From Mytilisepta virgata (lineage: Eukaryota; Mollusca; Bivalvia; Mytilida; Mytilidae): a DNA stretch of 64,000 bases. The stretch lies in the NCBI GenBank assembly GCA_028015205.1, contig CM051520.1, positions 9,892,501-9,956,500 on the forward strand. Direction: 5' to 3'. The position numbers and the translations under genes are program-made. Below, in pieces: positions 35,601 to 47,600 of the stretch. A model generated the notes under the pieces. That model had not been told where the DNA came from. It did not search any database and was given only the letters and a program-made list of their open reading frames with translations. Positions within the stretch are counted from its first letter, which is position 1, and each line of letters begins with the position of its first letter.

Positions 35601-38600
35601 TTAAGTTAAGATTATTGTCAATAAATATACCAAGAAGCTTTTCATGTTTTACATTTTCTTTATATTCACCTGATATAGATAAAAATAAGTACTTCAAGTA
35701 TTGATTAATCTTTAATTAATTTTCAACGTACCTACAACATTAAAAAGTGACCAATGGGTCGATATTTAAAGTTGAAAAATGACCCGGTCAATTTTGAACG
35801 TTGTCAAATGTCTGACATGTCAATTTCAACATAAAAAAGGACCGAACCAGTGGGTCAATATGCAACGTTAACAATGACTCGATCAATTTTCTCGTATACC
35901 AGCTTTTAGGTGGTAAACCGTCTTAACATAACATTATTTATCGTTTTCTAAATAAACCAGGGGAGACAGGACCACACTTCCGTATTTAATGAACCAATGA
36001 TTCAGTTTAAAAAAAATAGCTTAGTATGGAAGTTATAAAGATACATCTAAATTATAAAAACGACATAGTAAAAAAATAAAAACATAATTTATATCTACTA
36101 AGACTACCGTAACTGGTACAATTATTTTCATACTCAGATATATTTTTGGAAGCTGGTATTACCTTTTGAAAAACCATTCGAAATGATTTTTTGTTCTATC
36201 TGTGTCCAAAATTTGTTTATGTTTACCATATCACTAGCGCTGTCTTCATTAGGAACAACCATATCTGAAACTATGATGAAGAACAGAAAAGACACATGAA
36301 ATCCATTTTCATAACTTCTATATGTGACATTTATACCGAATAATTAAATGATCTTGGAAATGACAATGCAAAATGTATCACAATTTTCTATTACAAATTT
36401 GGATTATAACCTTTATCGTTTAGGATTATTGTTTCGGCTATTAACATTTTTGACCTGTAGCACAACTGATGATTCGTAAATTGGCCAAATATATCTATAT
36501 TGTACATCGAAATTTGTATTTATTAACCCGAACTGAAAATAAAGTATTTGAATAACTAAAAACCCTCTTTTTTCTTATTCAATCTATATTTCGATGAACG
36601 GTGATTACCTGCATGTCTGAAATTGGCTTTACGGAAGGTATCCCATATCATAATAGACGGATGATAACCACAAAGTACACATGAGAATCCATACTTGTGA
36701 TCTGTCATTGCTTCAAAGTGCAAATATGCGCGAAAAATTTCAGATTGATTTAAATGTTCGCCTAGCATATCCTCCAGAACTGCAACGCTGCGACTAATCG
36801 CTACATGATTCTGTGAAATGAAAGAAAAATTGATTATTATTATTTTGTTGTATCTTAGAACTAACAAAACTTGCTAGCTTATCAAATCAGAACCCTAACA
36901 AATCTATGTTTTAATATATATTCGACGAAATAAAAAAGCATTCCAAATTAATAGTTTGCATCTGGTATTAGTGCATGACAATTTAATGCTCCTATAAATC
37001 ACATATGCACCGTCTACATCAATCTGATGACCAATTTGGTCGATACGAAAAAGTACGCTAAAGAAAACTTGGTGTGGAGGCAGCCGCAAATGACAGATGC
37101 ACCTCTCACCCCACATTTTGTATGACTGTTAACCAGATACTACAACACTTTCACAATCATATTTTTAACTATGAATTCGAATTTTCAGAATTCTATAGCC
37201 TAATTACGCATCTACATACAAGACTGTTTGGGAATAACTTGCATAAAGTGGGGGACATGAGAATAATGTACATGTATAGAAATGAAATGTAAAATTGAAC
37301 AAGAGGCTCCCAGAAGCCTGTTTCGCTCACCTGGATTCAATTTACAAATCAACAGCCACAAAAGCACATAAAAAACAAACGTCTGTATAATTGGACATAT
37401 AATTCTGAAATAGGACAATCATGACAATCAGAAACCATGGCTGCCACGTCTGGTTCCAATTGGTTGAGTGCTTTCAGACAAGAAGACTTTTTAAATGAAT
37501 TTTCTCATAGAGTCCGAAATTAAACTAAGTTAGGCTGTGGCGGCGATCTTGGTTGATCGTCCAGGTCATCGGACACAATTCTGAAAGAGGACAATATAAG
37601 GACCATTTTAGTTCCAACTGATTCAGTAGTTTCAGACAAGAAGATTTTAAAATGAATTTCCTATAGGACCCTATGTTAAACTAAGTTGGGCTGTGGCGGC
37701 CAATTTGGTTGATCGTCAAGATCATCGAACAAAATTCTTAAAGAGAACCATCTAAAGACCATTACAGCAAAGTCTGGTTCCAATTGACCATGTAGTTACA
37801 TAGAAGATTTATGAAATTCATCCCTTTTCTATTTTTAGTAACAACAGCCATGTCGGTTGGAAGTCGGGGATGCCGAACATAATTTTGGAAGGGCGTCATC
37901 CAAGGACCATTCCGCCAAAGTTTGGTCCCAATTGGCCATTCTTTTTTAATAAACCAATGAGAAACAAGAATTGCCCATGACGGCCATGTTTGTTGCCCGA
38001 TCGGCACGTAACAAACCTCCATAGATGCTTACTGTCAAGTTTCGTTCCATTTGGCAAAGCGATTTCAGAAGATTTTTTTATATCAGCAAATCAGAAACAA
38101 CAAAATCCCATGGCGGCCATATTTGTAGTCCGATCAGGACAAAATGAGAAAATTGTCTAAAGGACCTCCCATACATGCTTCCTGTTAAGTTTTGTTCCAT
38201 TTGGCCAAGCAGTTTCAGAGGAGAAGATTTTTGAAATCTCAGCCAATCAGAAACAGCAATTGCCCATGGCGGCCATGTTTTTTACCCGATGAAGATGAAA
38301 TTTGTGACTTTTGTAGATAACCTCACAAACACCATTCCTGCAAAGTTTAGTTCCAATTGGCCCAGAGGTTTCAGAGGAGAAGGTCTTTAAAGGAAACGTT
38401 TACGCCGGACGACGGACCCCAAGGATGGCAATAGCTCACATGGCCTTTTAGTCCAGTGAGCTAAAAATGAAGAAGTAGACGGTCAACAACATAAATTTTA
38501 CATATCAATATAACATGTTTGATATTAAGTAGTATTATACTTTTACATTTTTACTACTCTATTTATCTATGTTATCTAAGCCGGTCCATATAATGTTATA

Positions 38601-41462
38601 TGGACCGGCTGTACATTATATGGACCGCCTCGTTTTGGCGAGATCAATTAAATTCGATTAAATCCCAGAAAAGTATAATATAACAAATAGTTCATGACAC
38701 TGAGGGTTAAATGTCAGTATATGGACCGGTTGGTCGCCCTCCAAAAATTATATGGACCTTAGCTTCGCTTCGGTCCATATATAATTTTTGTCGGGCGACC
38801 AACAGGACCATATACTGCCAAATGACCATCAGTGTCATGAACTATTTGTTAACTATTTGGATGAAATTCAAAATGAAAGAGGCGTTCTGGCCACGACAAA
38901 AGTGTGACAGACGGGCGAAAAGGATGACGAGAAAGACGGGGATAATAATTCAACCCAACCCTGCAGAATTAGTAAAGCTGTGTTCAGCGAACACGTTGTG
39001 ACGGATTTTTGTATCTATTCTGAATGAAAATAACACATTCTAAACATGTTTTGGTTTCGTACTTGATACATATGCAGACTTTACCTTTAATCCGGCTCTA
39101 AGAAAAAGACAAACATCAAATCCCAAAATTAATTTGTTGTTGAAATTATGAATTCCATGTTCCCATTCTTGATATCTGTATCGCACTTGGCATTTTCTGC
39201 ATACGTGTTCGTAGACTTTTATGCCTGTAATAACATATAAATATTTTAAGATGTTGGCATTTGAAAAGTATTTACGCTTCTCAGATTTTGTGAGATTTCA
39301 ACCCTCCCCTATACCTCTAGCCAATGTCGAATAAACAAACACACAGTGATACGCACTGTAAAAGTCAGTTCAAAAGAAGTCCGAGTCCGATGGTACATGT
39401 AGAAAAGCTAACAGAAGAAACTAAACAAAATGACAATGATCAATATAAATTAAACAAGGACTACTAGCAGTTACTGACATGCCAGCTCCAGACCTCAATT
39501 AAACTGATCGAAAGATTATGTATTTATTATATAGAAAACAACTGGTTTTATAATAAATGTGTTTATTTCCGATGCAAAGACCCTATGAGTGAATCAATAT
39601 TAATTCCAAAAATGCCATTTTTAATGACTTGACAACATTATCGTAACTATATCCCTTGTGTATAAGTCTGTTTCAAGGTTTGGTTAGCTTTTCATGTGAA
39701 TGACGACATACTAGTATATCAGTAACATACCTTGAACAACCTTATCCATGAAAATAGCTTTTGCATTCTGTTTATCGATAATTGGTACCAAGGCACTGTT
39801 ACAGATGTTGCAAGCTGTTTTTGCTGGCTTTAGTTCCTTTTCAGTAGTAAATGATCCAATGGTTTCCGTGTTATATGGGACATTTGGTGGTATTTTTGCG
39901 TCAGAAATGTACATTTCAAATGATGATAAGAACTCATTATTGGTATTTTTTTCTATATCTTCCTCCGAATCTTCTTGTATTGGCTCATCGGAATTTTCTT
40001 CTGTCCTTTCTGACTCTATACTCGAAAAAAGATGTGGCATCTCTTGCAGGATGAACCATTTACCAACTGCTTTGTGTACGCAGTAGCGCTTATGATTTGA
40101 ACACTTACAATAAACAACATTTTCTACAGAATCGATTGTTACAATTGTTCTTCGTACCCTGGACCAGTGTCTTTGTGTTCCCGAATAGACAGACAAATAA
40201 ACGTATCTATCTGAACAGAAAGCAGCTGGAGGTATCTGAACAACGAATGGTGTGTTTGCTCGGTCAGCTCCTTCTTTTAGAACCAGTACTTCGGAACATC
40301 GTTCTGGGTTCAAAAATGAACTGTCTTGCAAATGCTTTAAATATTCTTCATTCATTCCAATTCGTATCCCATCTACGGCAAAGGCTGTTGATTTAATATG
40401 ATTACATTCAAATGAAAAATTCATTCCCCGTTTGGCTGTTTCCATTAAATCAATACAATTTATGCTTTCACAGAATGTATCTTTGTCTATCCCAGTGGTT
40501 TTCTTTATTACATGGATAGGATTAAATTTCCCTCGAAGGTTATTGGAAGTGCAAAACATTCCTCTTTTTGGATCTACAATGACAGTATGATGATGTGTTT
40601 TTTCGTTTATATTTGATGTAGTCTTAGCATGATTTCTAATATGGGTTCTGAGCCACCTTTTTCCTATTAATTTTCCACATTGGTGACACTTCAACTTCTC
40701 GCTTGCCCTTTCCTTTTTTGAAGGGTTGCGATTGTCCTGTGCAGTCGTACATGAATATGAGTGATCTCTATCTGTTTGTTGGCTTGCATGGTCTCGCTCG
40801 TGACATTCTGTTGTACGATTACATTTCTTTACATGCTGTATCATATTTTCCTTCTTTTTGATAATTTTATGACACGTTGGGCAATGGAAATGTCTTATTT
40901 TGATGTTCCCATGTGTAAGTTTGCATACAACTGTATAAAGGTCTGCAAAAGAAATAAAAGCAGACATAAACTAAAGAAAACTGGAATTAAATATCATTTG
41001 GTTACATGTAAATATATTCCTACTTTTGATTAATCCGTCTTGTAGAATTAACCAATACTTGTTCAATGGACAATTGTTAAACTCGATTTTGCCATTAACC
41101 CATAATTATAAGATCTTCATTTAGCCAGGGATAACATAAAAGAATGTTCTATAAACCATTATATTTTTGAACATATCAAACAAAATTCGTTCAGAGTAGA
41201 ATTATATATATTAACAAGGTCTGACTTGTCTCCATTTAAATGATTTATTACCATTACTCCCTTTAACGCTGGTCTTCCAGTGTGTCCTTTCTATATGCAT
41301 TTGAACTTTTCTTTTTACTGTTGGGTGGAAAATATCTGGCGGGCAAACGGACAGTGATACGAGTAGCAATCACCCTTGCAGCAATCTGTACATTTCCTAA
41401 TTTCATTTAGCATGTCCCCAGGAGATCCAAATGTATACTTTTGACCTCCGTCTTCCATTCTC
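31062..41462 (-). CDS. KDZ transposase-type protein with SWIM, SAP-like and C-terminal Josephin domains (8-exon gene model)
   Basis: Exons, minus strand: 41462-41252, 40942-39731, 39224-39085, 36810-36609, 36264-36163, 34441-34251, 33277-33136, 32638-31062. All junctions have AG acceptors and GT donors, and every phase agrees. From the ATG at 41458 the spliced length is 3,773 nt, one base short of 1,258 codons because of a single-base frameshift in exon 1. Order by residue: Cys-rich N-terminus (1-60), zinc fingers (about 88-172), SWIM (about 345-365), KDZ core with candidate acidic residues (Asp about 574 in IMIWD, Asp about 773 in CDIAH, Glu about 881 in AVEHLF), SAP-like helix pair (about 687-720), Josephin peptidase (about 1050-1235). 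KDZ enzymes are cut-and-paste transposases; animal genomes also hold host genes derived from them (HMGXB3-like). Introns carry unrelated repeats. No flanking TIRs were found, so autonomous element versus domesticated gene is open. Confidence 0.8.
33136..33277 (-). CDS. KDZ gene exon 7: SAP-like segment
   Basis: Phase 0 start (CGTCAG|GTAGTG), ends with one base before GTAATT. It encodes VVNIRKLCRQMKIKDTGSSI then DMINRMREK. The helix-turn-helix pattern with LCxxxxIKxxGSxxDMINRMxEK resembles a SAP DNA-binding motif. It joins exon 8 to give Gly-Gly-Trp. Confidence 0.75.
33680..33875 (+). mobile_element. Fragment of a mussel-type dispersed repeat (KDZ intron 6)
   Basis: GTACAGACCGAACGCCGGACAAAAATTAACATAA and GGATTAAACCGGTTTTATGG are familiar from abundant Mytilus repeats. 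Non-coding; the frame on the other strand is fortuitous. Confidence 0.45.
34251..34441 (-). CDS. KDZ gene exon 6
   Basis: 191 bases reading ELSSSLQVKPQFENWSPWIG through DEILEPISEELLLHLLLDEK. The acceptor CAAACAG is good; the donor AAG|GTTTTTAA is weak, but the phase is right for exon 7. An acidic region leading into the SAP-like helix. Confidence 0.7.
35124..35233. mobile_element. Foldback element (KDZ intron 5)
   Basis: ATGAAATTTATCCACTTTAG + ATAATTAAATTTTCATTTT pairs with AAAATGAAAATTTAATTATC + TCGAGTTGATAAATTTCAT around a TTGCTCGGACAATGCTCGCAG loop. Arms are about 42 bp with few mismatches. Confidence 0.7.
36163..36264 (-). CDS. KDZ gene exon 5
   Basis: 102 bases, acceptor AGTTTCAG, donor AAAG|GTAATA. 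It reads DMVVPNEDSASDMVNINKFW then TQIEQKIISNGFSK. A short linker between parts of the split core. Confidence 0.7.
36609..36810 (-). CDS. KDZ gene exon 4: core signature
   Basis: 202 bases encoding YLHFEAMTDHKYGFSCVLCG then YHPSIMIWDTFRKANF. The HFEAxTDHxYxFxCxxCGxHPxxxxxD block is the segment I most associate with Zisupton-type KDZ transposases. The Asp in IMIWD is the likely first catalytic acid of the RNase H-like fold. Begins at phase 0, ends with one base. Confidence 0.8.
37300..38466 (+). mobile_element. CTCACCTGG-family element, copy 3 (KDZ intron 3)
   Basis: It starts AACAAGAGGCTCCCAGAAGCCTGTTTCGCTCACCTGG and ends CAATAGCTCACATGGCC...GTGAGCTAAAA. The interior has several diverged units with TGGTTCCAATTGG and GGCGGCCAT words. 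Non-coding. Confidence 0.65.
38518..38850. mobile_element. TATGGACCGG foldback element (KDZ intron 3)
   Basis: Two palindromes: AGCCGGTCCATATA / TATATGGACCGGCT around 38579-38610, and a long one from about 38690 to 38850 with about 78-bp arms around a TTAGCTTCGCTTC loop (TATATGGACCGGTTGGTCGC ... complement). The left flank 38518-38570 matches 25786-25830 inverted. Confidence 0.7.
39085..39224 (-). CDS. KDZ gene exon 3: CxxC and helical segment
   Basis: 140 bases, acceptor TTATTACAG, donor TTAAAG|GTAAAG. It encodes VCRKCQVRYRYQEWEHGIHN then FNNKLILGFDVCLFLRAGLK. The CxxC plus RYQxWxxGIHNFNN motif is another KDZ-family hallmark. Confidence 0.8.
39280..39700 (+). mobile_element. Mussel-type dispersed repeat filling KDZ intron 2
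   Basis: Same word order as the 3' part of 28424-29720 (CAACCCTCC...CCTATACCTCTA, CTACTAGCAGTTACTGACAT, AATAAATGTGTTTATTTCCG). It uninterruptedly spans the point where the solo LTR sits in the other copy. It takes up most of the 506-bp intron. Confidence 0.65.
39731..40942 (-). CDS. KDZ gene exon 2: zinc fingers and SWIM domain
   Basis: 1,212 open bases. The first finger reads HFHCPTCHKIIKKKENMIQH then VKKC. The second reads LKCHQCGKLIGKRWLRTHIR then NH (C2H2). After a region including MFCTSNNLRGKFNPIHVIKK comes a SWIM finger, YCKCSNHKRYCVHKAVGKWF (CxCx6CxH). An acidic stretch follows, then a CNIC pair near the end. The acceptor TTTTGCAG gives two leading bases matching the single base left by exon 1. 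The donor CAAG|GTATGT leaves one base for exon 3. Confidence 0.85.
41252..41462 (-). CDS. KDZ gene exon 1 with a one-base frameshift
   Basis: The acceptor CCTTTCAG precedes it; an ATG at 41458 starts MEDGGQKYTFGSPGDMLNEI followed by a Cys cluster (RKCTDCCKGDCYSYHCPF). The frame then hits a stop at 41315-41317. Downstream, a second frame resumes as PTVKRKVQMHIERTHWKTSV and reaches the donor AATG|GTAATA, whose phase fits exon 2. One missing base near the T4 run at about 41331-41334 explains both frames. It is either a real inactivating indel or an assembly error in a homopolymer. Confidence 0.6.
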
Positions 41463-41601
41463 CTGAAAGGAAATATTGTATGTACATTAAATCTAAAGAA
41501 TGTATCCAACCAAATATCTACATTTATCTTGCACGACTGTACATGACATACGATTCTATATGAAAGACATTTGCTGTTAGTTGATATAAGTATATATATA
41601 T

Positions 41602-44600
41602 CACACTACAGTACATGTACAGAGACATTGAGCTGGTTGTTGACGTATCTATTTGACACTGCATTGAATTTATACAGACGTTAGCCTATTGGAGAACGTA
41701 CGTATTTCACACTACAGTACATGTATATAGACAATGGCTTGGTGGTGGATGTTCGTGTATCTCATTAAAATACATGTATATAGACAATGGCCTGGTGGTG
41801 TATGTACGTGTATCTCATTACAATACATGTATAGAGATATTAGTCTGGTGATGGATTTCACACTACAGTACTTGTATATGGACAGTGGCCTGGTGGTGGA
41901 TGTACGTGTATCTCATTACAATACATGTATAGATACATTGGTCTTGTAGTGGAGGTAACTATTTCACACTACAGTACATGTATATAGACAATTGGCTGGT
42001 GGTGGATGTACGTCTATCTCATTACAATACATGTATAGAGATATTGGTCTGGTGGTGGATGTAACTATTTCACACCACAGCACATGTATATAGATAATGG
42101 CCTGGTGGTGGATGTAACTATTTCACACTACAGTACTTGTATATAGACAATGGCCTGGTCGTGGATGTAACTATTTCACACTACAGTTTATGTATATCGA
42201 CAATGGCCTGATGGTGGATGTACGTGTATCTCATCACAATACATGTATTTTAATGAGATACACGTACATCCACCACCAGGCCAATGTCTATATAAATGTA
42301 CTGTAGTGTGAAATAGTTACATCCACCACTAGACCAATGTCTCTATACATGTATTTTAATGAGATACACGTACATCCACCACCAGGCCATTGTATATATA
42401 CAAGTACTGTAGTGTGAAATACGTACATACAACAACAGGCCATTGTCTATATACAAGTACTGTAGTGGGATATACGTACATCCACCATCAGGCCAATGTT
42501 TATATACATGAACTGTAGTGTAAAATAGTTACATTCACACCAGACCAATGTCTTTATACATGTATTTTACTGAGATACACGTACATCCACCACCAGGCCA
42601 TTGTCTATATACATCCATGGTGGATGTATGTGGATCTCATTACAATATATGTATAGAGATATTGGTCTGGTGGTGAATGTAGCTATTTCACACTACAGTA
42701 CATTTATATAGACAATGGCCTGGTGGTAGATGTACGTGTATCTCATTAAAATACATATATAAAGACATTGGTCTAGTGGTGGATGTAACTATTTCACACT
42801 ACAGTTTATGTATATCGACATTGGCCTGGTGGTAGATGTACGTGTATCTCATTAAAATACATATATAAAGACATTGGTCTAGTGGTGGATGTAACTATTT
42901 CACACTACAGTTTATGTATATCGACATTGGCCTGATGTTGGATGTACGTATATCACACTACAGTTCTTGTATACAGACAATGTCCTGCTGGTGGATATAC
43001 GTGTATCTCATTACAAAACATGTATTTTAATGTATTCCACCACCAGACCAAAGTCTCTATACATGTATTTTAATGAGATTCACGTACAAACACCTTCAGG
43101 CCATTGTCTATATACAAGTACTGTAGTGTGATATACGTACATCCACTATCAGGCCAATGTTCATATACATGAACTGAAGTGTGAAATAGTTACATTTACA
43201 CCAGACCAATGTCTTTATACATGTATCTCATTATAATACATTTATAGAGATATTGGTCTGGTGTGGATGTACGTGTATCTCATTACAATACATGTATTAA
43301 GATATTGGTCTGGTGGTGGATGTAACTATTTCACACTACATCACATGTATATACACAATGGCTTGGTGGTGGATGTACGTGTATTTCATTACAATACATG
43401 TATAAAGACATTGGTCTGGTGTGAATGTAACTATTTCACACTACAGTTCATGTATATAAACATTGGCCTGATGGTGGATGTACGTACATCCCACTACAGT
43501 ACTTGTATATAGACAATGGCCTGGTGGTGGATGTACGTCTATCTCATTAAAATACATGTATTGTAATGAGATACACGTATATCCACCAGCAGGACATTGT
43601 CTATATACAAGTACTGTAGTGTGATATACGTACATCCACCATCAGACCAATGTCGATATACATAAACTGTAGTGTGAAATAGTTACATCCACCACCAGGC
43701 CATTGTCTATATACATGTAATGTAGTGTGAAATAGTTACATCCACCACCAAGCCATTGTCTATATACATGTGCTGTAGTGTGAAATAGTTACATCCACCA
43801 CCAGACCAATATCTCTATAAATGTATTGTAATGAGATACACGTACATCCACCATGGATGTATATAGACAATGGTCTGGTGGTGGATGTACGTGTATCTCA
43901 TTAAAATACATGTATAAAGACATTGGTCTGGTGTGAATGTACCTATATCACACTACAGTACATGTATATAGACAATGGCCTGATGGTGGATGTACGTGTA
44001 TCTCATTACAATACATGTATAAAGATATTGGTCTGGTGGTGGATGTAACTATTTCACACTACATCACATGTATATACACAATGGCTTGGTGGTGGATGTA
44101 CGTGTATTTCATTACAATACATGTATAAAGACATTGGTCTGGTGTGAATGTAACTATTTCACACTACAGTTCATGTATATAAACATTGGCCTGATGGTGG
44201 ATGTACGTATATCCCACTACAGTACTTGTATATAGACAATGGCCTGGTGGTGGATGTACGTGTATCTCATTAAAATACATGTATTGTGATGAGATACACG
44301 TATATCCACCAGCAGGACATTGCCTATATACAAGTACTGTAGTGTGATATACGTACATCCACCATCAGACCAATGTCGATATACATAAACTGTAGTGTGA
44401 AATAGGTACATCCACCACCAGGCCATTGTCTATATACATGTGCTGTAGTGTGAAATAGTTACATCCACCATCAGACCAATATCTCTATACATGTATTGTA
44501 ATGAGATAGACGTACATCCACCACCAGGCCAATGTCTATATATATGTACTGTAGTGTGAAATAGTTACATCCACCACTAGACCAATGTCTCTATACATGT

Positions 44601-47600
44601 ATTTTAATGAGATACACATACATCCACCACCAGGCCATTGTATATATACAAGTACTGTAGTGTGATATACGTACATACAACACCAGGCCATTGTCTATAT
44701 ACATGTACTGTAGTGGGATATACGTACATCCACTATCAGGCCAATGTTTATATACATGAACTGTAGTGTGAAATAGTTACATTCACACCAGACCAATGTT
44801 TTTATACATGTATTTTAATGAGATACACGTACATCCACAACCAAGCCATTGTCTATATACATCCATTGTGGATGTATGTGGATCTCATTACAATACATGT
44901 ATAGAGATATTGGTCTGGTGGTGAACGTAACTATTTCACACTTCAGTACATGTATATAACCATTGGCGTGGTGGTGGATGTAACTATTTCACATTCACAC
45001 CAGACCAATGTTTTTATACATGTATTTTAATGAGATACACGTACATCCACAACCAAGCCATTGTCTATATACATCCATTGTGGATGTATGTGGATCTCAT
45101 TACAATACATGTATAGAGATATTGGTCTGGTGGTGAACGTAACTATTTCACACTACAGTACATGTATATAACCATTGGCCTGGTGGTGGATGTAACTATT
45201 TCACACTACAGTACATGTATATAGACAATGGCCTGGTGGTGGATGTACGTGTATCTCATTACAATACATGTATAGAGATATTGGTCTAGTGGTGGATGTA
45301 ACTATTTCACACTACAGTACATGTATATAACCATTGGCGTGGTGGTGGATGTAACTATTTCACACTACAGTACATGTATATAGACAATGGCCTGGTGGTG
45401 GATGTACGTCTATCTCATTAAAATACATGTATAGAGACATTGATCTGGTGGTGGATGTAACTATTTCACACTACAGTACATTTATATAGACATTGGCCTG
45501 GTTGTGGATGTTCGTGTATCTCATTAAAATACATGTATTGTAATGAGATACACGTATATCCACCAGGAGGACATTGTCTATATACAAGTACTGTAGTGTG
45601 ATATACGTACATCCACCATCAGGCCAATGTCGATATACATAAACTGTAATGTGAAATAGTTACATCCACCACCAGGCCATTGTCTATATACATGTAATGT
45701 AGTGTGAAATAGTTACATCCACCACCAAGCCATTGTCTATATACATGGGCTGTAGTGTGAAATAGTTACATCCACCACCAGACCAATATCTCTATAAATG
45801 TATTGTAATGAGATACACGTACATCCACCATGGATGTATATAGACAATGGTCTGGTGGTGGATGTACGTGTATCTCATTAAAATACATGTATAAAGACAT
45901 TGGTCTGGTGTGAATGTACCTATATCACACTACAGTACATGTATATAGACAATGGCCTGATGGTGGATGTACGTGTATCTCATTACAATACATGTATAAA
46001 GACATTGGTCTGGTGGTGGATGTAACTATTTCACACTACATCACATGTATATACACAATGGCTTGGTGGTGGATGTACGTGTATTTCATTACAATACATG
46101 TATAAAGACATTGGTCTGGTGTGAATGTAACTATTTCACACTACAGTTCATGTATATAAACATTGGCCTGATGGTGGATGTACGTATATCCCACTACAGT
46201 ACTTGTATATAGACAATGGCCTGGTGGTGGATGTACGTGTATCTCATTAAAATACATGTATTGTGATGAGATACACGTATATCCACCAGCAGGACATTGT
46301 CTATATACAAGTACTGTAGTGTGATATACGTACATCCACCATCAGACCAATGTCGATATACATAAACTGTAGTGTGAAATAGTTACATCCACCACCAGGC
46401 CATTGTCTATATACATGTAATGTAGTGTGAAATAGTTACATCCACCACCAAGCCATTGTCTATATACATCCATTGTGGATGTATGTGGATCTCATTACAA
46501 TACATGTATAGAGATATTGGTCTGGTGGTGAACGTAACTATTTCACACTACAGTACATGTATATAACCATTGGCCTGGTGGTGGATGTAACTATTTCACA
46601 CTACAGTACATGTATATAGACAATGGCCTGGTGGTGGATGTACGTGTATCTCATTACAATACATGTATAGAGATATTGGTCTAGTGGTGGATGTAACTAT
46701 TTCACACTACAGTACATGTATATAACCATTGGCGTGGTGGTGGATGTAACTATTTCACACTACAGTACATGTATATAGACAATGGCCTGGTGGTGGATGT
46801 ACGTCTATCTCATTAAAATACATGTATAGAGACATTGATCTGGTGGTGGATGTAACTATTTCACACTACAGTACATTTATATAGACATTGGCCTGGTTGT
46901 GGATGTTCGTGTATCTCATTAAAATACATGTATTGTAATGAGATACACGTATATCCACCAGCAGGACATTGTCTATATACAAGTACTGTAGTGTGATATA
47001 CGTACATCCACCATCAGGCCAATGTCGATATACATAAACTGTAGTGTGAAATAGTTACATCCACCACCAGGCCATTGTCTATATACATGTAATGTAGTGT
47101 GAAATAGTTACATCCACCACCAAGCCATTGTCTATATACATGGGCTGTAGTGTGAAATAGTTACATCCACCACCAGACCAATATCTCTATAAATGTATTG
47201 TAATGAGATACACGTACATCCACCAAGGATGTATATAGACAATGGTCTGGTGGTGGATGTACGTGTATCTCATTAAAATACATGTATAAAGACATTGGTC
47301 TGGTGTGAATGTACCTATATCACACTACAGTACATGTATATAAACAATGGCCTGATGGTGGATGTACGTGTATCTCATTACAATACATGTATAAAGACAT
47401 TGGTCTGGTGGTTGATGTAACTATTACACACTACATCACATGTATATACACAATGGCTTGGTGGTGGATGTACGTGTATTTCATTACAATACATGTATAA
47501 AGACATTGGTCTGGTGTGAATGTAACTATTTCACACTACAGTTCATGTATATAAACATTGGCCTGATGGTGGATGTACGTATATCCCACTACAGTACTTG

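Noticed and set aside
39748..40396. Plus-strand frames of 67-112 codons
   Set aside because: Antisense shadows of the zinc-finger/SWIM exon.
41315..41318. Donor GTAAAAAG at about 41318 joining exon 1 directly to exon 2
   Set aside because: It leaves two overhanging bases whereas exon 2 needs one; the frame would close quickly. The donor at 41251 gives the right phase if one base is missing.
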